Source: Oopsacas minuta
Taxonomy: Eukaryota; Porifera; Hexactinellida; Lyssacinosida; Leucopsacidae
Direction of reading: 5' to 3'
DNA length: 64,000 nucleotides
Assembly (NCBI GenBank): GCA_024704765.1
Contig: JAKMXF010000321.1
Span: forward strand, 868,001-932,000
Shown here: piece after piece, positions 1 through 10,000 of the stretch
Position numbering within the stretch: position 1 is the stretch's first letter
How the letters are laid out: each line of letters opens with the position of its first letter
Program-made: the position numbers and the translations under genes
Notes under the pieces: model-generated
Seen by the model: the letters and a program-made list of their open reading frames with translations, nothing else
Told to the model about the DNA's origin: nothing
Database searches by the model: none

Positions 1-614
1 TATGGTGAACGGAAAGGTAGGGATGATCTGAGGTTCGAGTTCAAGCTGGTAGTAACACTAAATCACGGATAATTAGTTCTACACAAACATGAATTGCATT
101 AGTTCTAGATCTTACGTTTGAATAAATATTTGACCACTGCAATAGAACTTCAAATATCGTATGCAAAGTAAGTCAATAGATAATAGCTTACATCTTCAAA
201 AAATTATCAAGATCAGTAGTTTATGAATCTCTTTGATATATTACTAGCTAGATCACACATATATATATATATATTCTTTGTTGGATGTCTAATTGATTTT
301 TCTGTAATAGAGTTATCACTAACAAGATGTGAGCGAAGCGAGCACTATTTTACAGTTTTCAATTTGATCCAAGGGGCCATGCCCCGGGGCACGAGATTTT
401 ACCAGGGTCGGCACCGCCCCCCACCATGGCGACGTCCTGCAAATAATAATCATTACTAATATTTGGAAATTTGAAATCTGATTTCCAAACCTGACTAGAA
501 CAGATCAGTCTACTATATTCGAGGTATGAAATCAAGATTATTCAGTTAAGAGATTATTATGGTTGTTAACCAAGCTAAAGTTTTATCAAATTACAAACCA
601 AATTACATATCAAC
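1..614. other. Gene-less edge region with a GC-rich patch
   Basis: No convincing coding exon is seen. A short AT dinucleotide run lies near 258-276. A GC-rich patch at about 372-425 stands out from the AT-rich surroundings and contains a small self-complementary stretch around the central CCCCGGGG; it may be a transposon relic. The open frames here are short, start in low-complexity sequence and show no family resemblance. Confidence 0.5.
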
Positions 615-1041
615 TATACGAGTGTAGAGTGAAGTCAGCAGCGAATTCCAGCAGTGAATATGAGCACAACTTAACACTTAGTAATTCTGTCAATTCTCAA
701 TCAATCCACCTGAAATTTGGTCAGTACCTTTGTCTACAGTGGTGAATTTCATAGATTCAATAATTAATCACTATCACACTTACTCTTCCCACAATGACAC
801 GATTGACACCGCAAAATTTGTAATACTAAATACGCATATAGTCAAAGTTGCCTGTTGCAACGTCATTGTGGGAAGAGTAGGTGTGATAGTGATTAATTTT
901 TTAATATATGAAATTCACCACTGTAGACAAAGGTACTGACCAAATTTCAGGTGGATTGATTGAGAATTGACAGAATTATTAAGTGTTAAGTTGTGCTCAT
1001 ATTTCACTGTTGGAATTCGCTACTGACTTCACACTCATATG
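615..1041. repeat. Long imperfect palindrome (foldback element)
   Basis: The left arm at about 615-798 matches the reverse complement of about 862-1041 with only scattered mismatches, leaving a loop of about 63 bp. The arms include the stretch containing TTAACACTTA and the stretch containing TCTTCCCACAATGAC. A transcript would fold into a hairpin of about 180 bp. I saw no clear target-site duplication and no coding capacity, so a foldback or MITE-type element is the best reading. Confidence 0.9.
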
Positions 1042-1433
1042 AACTATGGATATATAAGATATCTATTAGGGAAATTTTCGTATAATAAAATGTATAAAGC
1101 TCATGCTTATTTGTCTAGTGACTGAGCATGCTCATAGTTGTCAAGTCTCACGTGTACAAAACTTTTGAAATTATACCGTGATAATGTCAAGATTATCATT
1201 ATTTTTAACTATTTTTTTTGAAAAAATGAATTGTGGATTACTAATACGATTTTAGATACCATTATGACCTAACACTGTTATTTTTCGTGTTTATTAAATA
1301 ATTAATTAACTTCACTGTTATATATTAAATTTTAAAGAATTTCAAAGTGAGAATGCAAAGGTTAAGGTGAGACTCAGTTGAAATCCGTGAGACCTGACAA
1401 TAATGTATATCTGAACACTAAAATTACAAAATC
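1042..1433. other. AT-rich spacer, nothing recognised
   Basis: This is spacer between the palindrome and the AAT microsatellite. No supported exon, RNA gene or repeat terminus was seen. Confidence 0.4.

Positions 1434-1523
<90 letters not shown>
1434..1523. repeat. (AAT)n microsatellite, about 30 units
   Basis: Uninterrupted ATA/AAT trinucleotide repeat of about 90 bp. In the plus frame that stays open downstream it would encode polyasparagine. A shorter AAT run of the same type occurs at about 1970-1997. Confidence 0.97.
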
Positions 1524-1965
1524 GTAGTATACAACAAATCTTTACGATTCAAGAACCTTTCTACGAAACTATTAGTCAACCACCTAACGAAGAACCCGAT
1601 AATACTCCAGATGTCACAATCAATACCACAATTACAACAGATTTAGAATATACTAGTCCAGAAAATTCAAATGATCACCTCTAAACCAAACATGATTACA
1701 TAGCCTGTCAGCAATCAACACTTTCAGAAACCACCATTGCTCAAATCCACTTTATATAGTAACTCCCATAAATAATATTAGTAAGCCCATATACGCTTTA
1801 TCATCTTTTGTTACTCAGAAATCTAGAATGTTCCTTCAAACCTTAGAATAGCAGCAATCAGTTATATTTAGTACTATAGTTGTGTTTGTATTGATGAGCT
1901 GGATAAATAGCCAGCGAAACAAATTATGTTATTGTCTACTACTATTAAATCTACATATACTCTTT

Positions 1966-1999
<34 letters not shown>

Positions 2000-2420
2000 G
2001 CATTTAGTACACTTACACAATATTAGTCTCAAAGCGTTAACAGTTCAAAGACAAAGAAATACAAAGAAATACAAAGGAAAAAGAAGAAAAGTACAAATTA
2101 TATGACAAATGTGTACTATACAGAAGAACAGGAATAATTATTAATAGTATTTATTAAACAGAAAAATGTTTTATGTGATTTTAAAGATTTCAATAGAGAT
2201 AGACTTTCTGATGTTTTCAGTAAGAGAATTCCAGAGGCATGGGCAGCATACGAAAAACACGGTCACCATAAAATTTCAAACTAGATCTGGGTGGTTGGAG
2301 AAAATTGGATGATGCAGATCTGTTGTGATAGCCACAAATCGAAAAAATGATTAGAGAATTCAGGTATGATGAACAATGGCCACATATAATTTTGAAAGTG
2401 ATCAGAAGAATTCATATTTA
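1524..2420 (+). pseudogene. Decayed coding relic downstream of a poly-Asn repeat
   Basis: Reading on from the AAT repeat in the AAT (Asn) frame, about 54 codons stay open to a stop near 1684, with a plausible acidic, Ser/Thr/Pro-rich composition. Around 2105-2290 another stretch reads as protein-like sequence, with motifs such as RIPEAWAAYEKHGHH, but it is broken by stops and a frameshift. No family is recognised. It may be the remains of a DNA-binding or transposon-encoded protein, or chance open frames; the coding interpretation is weak. Confidence 0.3.
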
Positions 2421-2442
2421 GACTACATATCCATCTGTAGAA

Positions 2443-2880
2443 TTCGCTAGAATATTTCCATTAGTTGCGTAGTGATATTCAATTTTAGGAGTATCTATCT
2501 GATCCAATAAGTCAGGAATATTCATAGCCCATTTTACTTCAATTTGATAATCAGGATTTTTAGTTTGTTCTATGTCTAATCTTAGTTTATCAATTCCTTG
2601 TTCTAAATCATTTAGTATTCTATGCTGTAATTCTGGTATATAATTATGGGTAATTGTATCTGCTTTCTATTTCAATTCTTATAGCATAGATAAATCAATT
2701 TGTTTCTGTTTCTGTTCCTGAATAAAGTCTTTCTCTAATATAGCTAATTCTCTAAACATTTCATCTGGATTTTGATTTAGCGTTAATGTTGTTCTGTTAA
2801 TTAGAGCGGTAATCTTCCCTCTTGTTTTTTGGAATGCTGGGTGAGAATGAGCTTCTGCCCTTCCTTCATACCGTACGTAG
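2443..2880 (-). pseudogene. Dead copy of the coiled-coil exon at 3907-4409
   Basis: Minus-strand sequence closely matches the coiled-coil exon at 3907-4409 through nearly its whole length. Conserved stretches are the FIQEQKQK region, the ELQHRILNDLEQGIDKLRLD region and the IEVKWAMNIPDLL region. Two in-frame stops interrupt it, where the intact copy reads TKLKELKEKAD. A possible splice acceptor (tattttgtag) precedes the first aligned codons, as in the intact copy. The 3' end has diverged. It is an inactivated duplicate. Confidence 0.8.
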
Positions 2881-3906
2881 GAAGCTACAAAATATATTCT
2901 AATAAATATTTGGTATACTTAGGTGTCTGGATTTATTATCTATTAAGTGGAATTCCCGTATGGAACCATTGAAACTGCTTAATCTATTATTAATTACACT
3001 CATTAAAACACAAATAGAATGGAATATTTCAGTTAAATCTATTTCTATCAAAATCGTCGGATTAAGGAAATATACTGCATTCATGCGAAAATGTATTAAT
3101 CAATGCCGAAAGAACTCCAGCTCCAATATTTCCTGGCTAAATTCCAAATTGCCAAACCAATTTCTTCCACCGGATCTGTTAATGATGAATCAAAGGAAGA
3201 GCGAATTCAAAAGTGTATGTTGTAAAGAACAAGAGAGGCACGAACGAATAGTATAAATTACATAAAAATTCGTAGAATAAAGTAGAACTCTGATAAGATG
3301 TTAGACGTACCCCTCGGGAAATAAAAATTATTACGTCTTATCCGAGTTCTACTTTACAAAGTCTAATACGTGTAATCTACCTTCCACGTTATTTAAGAGT
3401 TGTAGACAGCTTAGTTGGAGCAGGAGAATAAATAACAACAGCTTAACAAAATTCTAATAAATATAACATAATAGGAGTCAAATTTTCTACAACTACACAC
3501 ATAAATTCACTTGTAAAAGGTGAGAGAGCTTTACACTTATTGGCGATTATTCTTAACTCAAACTTTTCAAGAGGGAATTTCTAACCAACAAAATAGGTTG
3601 CTATAAACAAATATCCCTGTAACCAATTTAGAGACGTAGATTATTGGATTGCTAGGAGATTTGCATGTAGTAACCTAGGTTGCTGGTTAAAACATTCAAT
3701 CAAATTTTATGCTAAATTAGGTCAAAATCTTAAACAACAACAACAACAACACGACAGCATTCTCATAGCAAATAGTTTAAAACATAAATAAGTGTTTGAT
3801 GGTAAAATAAACCAAAAACTGACTAGATCCATCGGTTTTGAATTCTACATAGTATAAAGAGAAACAATTAATCAATTCTACATAATTGGAAATCTAAAGA
3901 ACCAAT
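2881..3906. repeat. Duplicated flank of the coiled-coil gene (copy A)
   Basis: The block at about 3395-3735 is a diverged copy of about 5497-5975. Both share a GCTTAGTTGGAGCAGGAGAA-like start, the AAATTTTCTA patch and an end near TAGTAACCTAGGTTGCTGGTT. Together with the paired coiled-coil exons this implies an ancient segmental duplication, gene plus upstream flank. A short inverted repeat built on AAGTAGAACTC lies at about 3280-3355. No other gene was recognised. Confidence 0.6.
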
Positions 3907-4409
3907 TCATCCTTTTGTATCCTCCGAATACTCCTGTTTATGAGAATACGTGTAATTTACAGGAATATTTCCATTAGTTGCGTAGTGATATTCAATTTTA
4001 GAAGTATCTATCTGATTCAATAAGTCAGGAATATTCATAGCCCATTTTACTTCAATTTGATAATCAGGATTTTTAGTTTGTTCTATGTCTAATCTTAGTT
4101 TATCAATTCCTTGTTCTAAATCATTTAGTATTCTATGCTGTAATTCTGGTATATAATTATGGGAAATTGTATCTGCTTTTTCTTTTAGTTCTTTCAACTT
4201 AGTTAAATCAATTCGTTTTTGTTTTTGTTCCTGAATAAATTCTTCCTCCAATTTAGCTAATTCTCTAAACATTTCATTTTTCTTCTCCACTAGCGCTAAT
4301 ACTACTCTGTTGATTTGAACATCAATTTTCCCTCTAGTTTCTCTGAATACTGGGTGAGAAGTATCTGACTGTACATTATAATTATCTGTCCGTTGCTCAT
4401 CCCGCCATG
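3907..4409 (-). CDS. Coiled-coil protein exon, TRIM-like helical segment
   Basis: Open frame of about 167 codons ending at a stop, with strong coiled-coil character (heptad-like Leu/Lys/Glu) over roughly its central 90 residues, then a conserved IEVKWAMNIPDLL segment and a polar tail. The frame is preceded by a splice-acceptor-like TATTTATAG ending at 4410, and the nearby ATG inside the exon is out of frame. I therefore read it as the last exon of a gene whose 5' exon I could not find. Helical segments of this sort occur in TRIM/B-box proteins, but no RING, B-box or NHL repeat is visible here, so the function is unknown. A decayed duplicate lies at 2443-2880. Confidence 0.55.
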
Positions 4410-6143
4410 CTATAAATACAATCAACTATGTTTAATTAATATTTGATACACATTAGTTTCTGGCGGTTTGTTTCAATCAAGCGAGTAAACTAAGAGATCC
4501 AATGGGTACAAATATTTCATACCAAATGGTCCAGATTAATCAGTGTCCCTATTAAGCAAAAGTAAGTCAACTGAAATGAATTGGAAGGAATATTACACAA
4601 TTTATACCTTGGACATGAGAATGCTATGAACATTCCTATAGTATATTCTTATATAGCGTATCCACTGAATGGGACAAAATAAGTCGAACAGATTTTCAAA
4701 TATTTACATCCTCAGATAGACAAAGAAACTCGAAAAGAAAAAAACTAAAACACAAAAAAGTGTCCATCAGCTGAGGATTATATATTTTTGTTCTTTTCAG
4801 AGTGGCACGCCCCCCTGACCCTCCGTGTAGATGCCGCAATGCACCAGATCCAAACTGATATGGGCTCTTGGATCTGAGAAATATTTCAAGATATTCAATA
4901 TTATTCGTCCCCTACTGAACTTCATGTTCTATCCTCAAATCTTATGGATAAAATTCTAAATAATTATCTTCCAATCACTCCCTGTCTAATGAAATCTCCA
5001 GCATTAGTTTGAATAATATGCAAAAGGGTGTGATATTAATCATATGGTAAATCTTTGAATTTGTAAATTCAGACTTTGAAAATATCTCAAATCGGACAAC
5101 ATGCTGAGACCTAATCTCTAGCTTGATTTTGTATTTACATAGAAAAATGTGGAAATATGAATAATCACCAAAGAGGTGCGTTCACTTCAGAACAATTCAT
5201 GTTGAAATCGCGTTATTTTGTCCTATCTAATTTTTGTGCAGCTCCTATAGGGAAATGCCCTAATGGCATGGAGGATACGTCCGACTGAATGTTGTATCCA
5301 AGGAAAGTTTATTAATACAAATCAAGCATTTGTTCCTCGCCCCTCGCTTGACAAATCAAGCAAGGAACGAGGGTCAGAATTAAATTGTAGTGAACAGCGA
5401 AAGTGGACGAATAGTAGAGTAAAAAATTTATATATTTATATCCTAATTACATAACATGATAATAAGAAAAGGGATCAACAGAATATACCTTTGCACAGTT
5501 GTAGAGAGCATAGTTGGAGCAGGAGAATAAACAGCAACATTATCATAACATTCTAATCACACAAAACTTAATATAAGCCAAATTTTCTATATCCATTAGC
5601 AAACCCTATATTGAAATTCAATGAATAAGGTGAAACAAATTTCCCAATATTGGAGATTAAATATATATTCAAAAGATAGGTTACTACATACAAATCTACA
5701 ACCAATCAATCTAGTGGGGAAAATCATTTGTGTCCAGCGTTCCCTCTAAGTGAATGAGGGCACAATATTATAGTTGTCTAGGGTGGCAAATATTGTAACC
5801 ACCTCTAGGGTCGCCCTACTGAGGGGTAAGGTCCAAAAATGAGAAAATTCCGGGGAAACCCCCTGATTTCTTAGAGGGAGCATGATTGTGTTGTTAGGGG
5901 ATTTACGTGTAGGAACCTAAGCTACTGGTTAGATAATACAATTCAAAATTTGCTATATATTAAGTTTTCAAATCTTATCCAAACAAATTGGCCTGAACAA
6001 TCATAATCATCATAAGATCAATCCTTTTGTGCTACTGTTCAGAATGAGTATATAAACCTATGACGGCCGTATCACAGAGGTATAGTTAATACATATAATA
6101 TCTGTATAACTAATATTATTACTCATTGTGTAATTAATAATAG
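4410..6143. repeat. Duplicated flank (copy B) and transposon fragments
   Basis: About 5497-5975 is the partner of 3395-3735 (see copy A). Around 5232-5275 a fragment with GCAGCTCCTATAGGGAAATG recurs in similar form near 28700, marking a dispersed repeat. The patch at 5740-5880 is GC-richer and probably another mobile-element fragment. The short plus-strand open frame at 5263-5454 is not credible as a gene. Confidence 0.5.
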
Positions 6144-6878
6144 TCAATCTTCTATCTTACTCTTATCGGCCTGTTTAGCTAATTGCTTTTCTCTTTCCTT
6201 ACTAACATGTGTTTTAGCTCCGTAAATGAGTTGATGGCTACACAGAGCTTTTAACGGAGACAACAACACACCAGGGATAAGTGGATCTCCCTCAATGTGT
6301 TCTAGACAGAATGCTATAGCTTCTATAGTAGACAGACAGCTGTCTGTAGGCTGTGTTCTTATCACGTACTGACTTGTCTGCTTAATATCAATTGATAAGT
6401 GAGTCAATTCACTCAGATAATTATTACCTTTATACATAGACTTAGCTTGTCTCCATGTCCCGTCTATAACAATAAGATACTGTATAGCAGGAATAGGTGT
6501 AGAGCTTGGTAATACAATAGCGTCAGATAGAGGATATAGAACAGCGCATTGTGGTCTGTTCTCCAAACATTGACGAATAATTGGATATTTCAAAGGACTA
6601 AAGTTCTTACCGCGTAATACTGTACATTTCTTAGAAACCACACATTTACTAAGGAGAGGTACTGTAGCCATAGGTCGCTTGATTTCGTTGGGATGTTGTA
6701 AGATGATAAGGTGTGTATGTATATTGAGAGGATCTTTCGGAAAAGAAGCACATATGCACACTGTGTTAGGTCTATTACAAGATTGACAGATATCTCTCGT
6801 TACAGCCACAGCACCTGAAAGGCTGGTTACATCATCTAGTTCAAGGAGACTAGAGAAGAAATCTTCATTCGTAGCCAT
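6144..6878 (-). CDS. DTWD2: DTW-domain tRNA-uridine aminocarboxypropyltransferase (DTWD2-like)
   Basis: A 244-aa protein starting at MATNEDFF. The first part has the cysteine cluster CQSCNRPNTVCIC (Cys31, 34, 41, 43) typical of DTW enzymes, followed by the signature DGTW at residues 139-142 within IDGTWRQAKSM. The family transfers the 3-amino-3-carboxypropyl group of S-adenosylmethionine to uridine in tRNA (acp3U). Length is a little under human DTWD2. The frame stays open upstream to 6983, but that extension begins with GTG, and the chosen ATG lies 4 nt after an acceptor-like GATTAG. It lies directly downstream of THADA on the same strand, about 125 bp from its stop, with no AATAAA signal seen between. 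THADA also belongs to tRNA modification, so co-expression is plausible. Confidence 0.9.
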   Translation of the reverse strand: MATNEDFFSSLLELDDVTSLSGAVAVTRDICQSCNRPNTVCICASFPKDPLNIHTHLIILQHPNEIKRPMATVPLLSKCVVSKKCTVLRGKNFSPLKYPIIRQCLENRPQCAVLYPLSDAIVLPSSTPIPAIQYLIVIDGTWRQAKSMYKGNNYLSELTHLSIDIKQTSQYVIRTQPTDSCLSTIEAIAFCLEHIEGDPLIPGVLLSPLKALCSHQLIYGAKTHVSKEREKQLAKQADKSKIED

Positions 6879-7003
6879 GTAGCTAATCATTGTAATGTGA
6901 GATGTCAATGCAGATTTAGAGGAAATAAATCGTTCATAAATATTAGCAAAGAGTTTATGAAATAATAATACATTATACAACACTAAAATTGAAAGGCTTA
7001 GAA

Positions 7004-10000
7004 TCAGGTACTAAATTGTGTCCATTTTTCTATTTGTTTCAGGTACAAACTAATCAAGCAACTCTCTTCGTTTGTGTTTAGAATAGTATTGAGATTATCT
7101 GGTAAATTCTCACCCAAACTTTCCATTAGTTTTATAACACATAATAATCCTGTAATCTGTCTGTATAATAATGAATTAGAAGATAGCATTCCATCCAGAG
7201 GGTGGGTGGTTGCTAGGTTACTAGAGAGTATATTGGATTTAGTATTGATATATTCGAATAAATATCGCACAAAATTTCCAAATAATTCAGTTTGTTTAAG
7301 ATTAATAGAAACTAATCGAAGAGTTTTAAAAGCTAATTCACAATTAACGCAATCTTCTCCATAAATGTTATCTTTTCCCTTTTCAAACAGAACTACTTCA
7401 TCTTTAACTGCATTGACATTTATACAAATCTTAGAAGAAATATAATCAAGCATTAATTCCCAACATTCCTCAAGTATAAACAATGTATTCGCTAGCCATG
7501 TGAATACAAGTTTGAGTGTAATATGATTGTCTAGGGGAAGATGCGAGTCCAATACTTGTGAGATACAAGTAGCAAGTGAAGTACGTACATCAACTACCTC
7601 ATCTTGAAGAAGAATAATCATATTCTTAATTATTACAAATTGAATTGTAGAGATAGGCCGAAATAAACTTGGATATAGAGTTAGAGAAGAGAATATTTTG
7701 ATAAGATAATTAACAGCTATTAATCTAGAATCTTCTGAGGAATCGGGTTTACTATGTGTATTTAATAATCTGGTTAAAAGAGCAAACAATTCTATTTCTC
7801 TTTCTATAAGTAAATGTGGATAATTAATCTTACGTATTAGTATAATGCTAGATATTTGTAGACAGCATAACTCTAGCTTTAGACTCGTATACATTGTGCT
7901 ATACCTGAGAATATAGTTTGTTAACTGATTGAAATCTACATCAAAACAGTTAGAATTTAGCGTAATAACATGCCCTAACATTTGTACCAGTATTTCTAGA
8001 TGAGAACATATATCAGTATGAGATGAGCCATCAGGCATATGCACATAGCGTTTGAATAGACTAGCATAAGTATTATTAGAATTCTCAAGTAGCCAAGGTA
8101 GTATTTGAGGATGTTCAAGAAGTTCAGTACATAAACTGCGAGAATCTTTGACGATAGAGATTGTATTGAATAACTTTGCACTAAACTTAATCAAGAGAGA
8201 TTGTGTGACTGTATTAGAGCTTGAGAGATAGAATTGTATGATAGAGAAATATAGATTAATACTGTGTACATCTAATTTTGTTTGTTCTGATAATTCATAC
8301 AACAAACTTGAATTCAACTCAACTGAATTTAACATACAAACAATAGAGAGGTATACTTTTCTAACCATCAATGGTGTATCTTCAGAGATTAACCATTTAC
8401 ATCTATAAATACATTGATGCACCTTAATCAAGGCACTGCTAGATCCTGTATTATACAATACATAGTTTAGCCTTATTAACTCAGCGAGGAATTCCAATTG
8501 TCCATGCATATAATTGTAGCTAACACATTGCTCTATTGAGTCAGGAATCTTTTCTAACACATGTAACAGTACAGTATCTACGCCTGATTTGTATATGAAC
8601 ATTGCTAGAGCTTGACTTGCCTTACAACGTACTGAGTACACAACTGAGTGTGTGTACACCTGTAGTACACGGATATAGGAAGATTTCTCTGAGAAGTTGT
8701 AATTAGGAGATGGACATAGCTTACACAGGAATAATAGAACTGGATAAACCGCAGAGTGTAGATGAGTACTTGGACAATCTGATGGAGAGTTTAGTTGTGA
8801 TAAGAACAGAGATCTTATTAAAGGAAAACGAGTGAATAACTGTTGCAATGTAATTGTACTCAGTTCTATCGCATCTTCAGATAATCTCCTCTGTCCTAGC
8901 ATTCTAACAGCTAATGCACCGAATAGCATCATGCCAGCATTACGTACTGACCACAGAGACGATCTCATGCTAGTGACAGCTATATATAACCCTCTCTCTC
9001 CATAGGAGAGAACACATCTATTCCCAACAGTAGAATCTCTATACAGAATACGTAGTATATTCATACAGCGTACAGATACCAGATCATGTGTATCTGATAC
9101 TAATACTGCTTCTGTAGCACCAGCATGTGTAAGCAGTTTATCCATAGTAAACTGTAGGAGAGGTTTGTGTGGCAGTTTAGATTCAGAGCACAGGATAGAC
9201 TGTACACAGAAAGGTAGACCAGCTCCCTGTCTAGAAATGGATGACTTTACATCCTGTGAGGTTGTAGTGTTAATTATATCGTCTAGCCATTGAAAAATTA
9301 AGCAACAAACAGCTGGCATATTGCTGTTACTAATGGAATAGCAGAATTTAGTGAAAGCTGATTGACAAGTGAGTATAGCTCCTATATGTCTGCATTTCAT
9401 TAGAATTGCTATTAGAATAGAACCTATCTTCTCTACTAATTCAGGTGTTACTACTAACATATTCTTATCTACTGGTGTTGTAATACCAAATACATCAGGG
9501 AGAATACCAAGCAAAGAAGAAGCTTCCTTCAGAGCTAACCAAACACAGTTATTAACCAGCTGATAGCTGAAGGAAGAACAATCGGTGTGATGTGTGGTAC
9601 TATCAGCATTGTTGTGTACAGATAGTACTGCTGTCTCTATTGCTACTCCCATATCAGCAAATGAAGGAGCTAGCATATCCTCATTGTTACTACCCATTAG
9701 CGTTGTTAAGGAGAATGTTATGACGTCATCTAGAAGTGCTATCAATTCTCTAAGGTATTGCTGCCAATCTATTTCCATTACATCACTATCAATCTTATGA
9801 GTTAGTACAGAGTTAATTGCAGCTATTGCACTGAATAACGGAGCGTTATATGCTGCATCTAGAATATTCTTCTTAGCTGCCACAAACTGTGTAGAAACCA
9901 CATCCAATAAGTCCACACATAATCTATACTGTAACTCCTTAGGATTAACAGATAAATTATTCTGGATAGAATTGTCTAGATATATTCTTAGCAATAGAGC

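Noticed and set aside
1434-1997. AAT arrays considered as a CRISPR-like or satellite array
   Set aside because: Simple trinucleotide microsatellites; no spacer structure, and the genome is eukaryotic.
6879-6983. N-terminal extension of DTWD2 to 6983
   Set aside because: The first codon is GTG, and an acceptor sits 4 nt before the ATG at 6878, so the extension is probably leader sequence.
6983-7011. A 29-nt cis-intron fusing THADA to DTWD2
   Set aside because: Far shorter than the introns confirmed in FARSB and TRP; trans-splicing or separate transcripts are more plausible.
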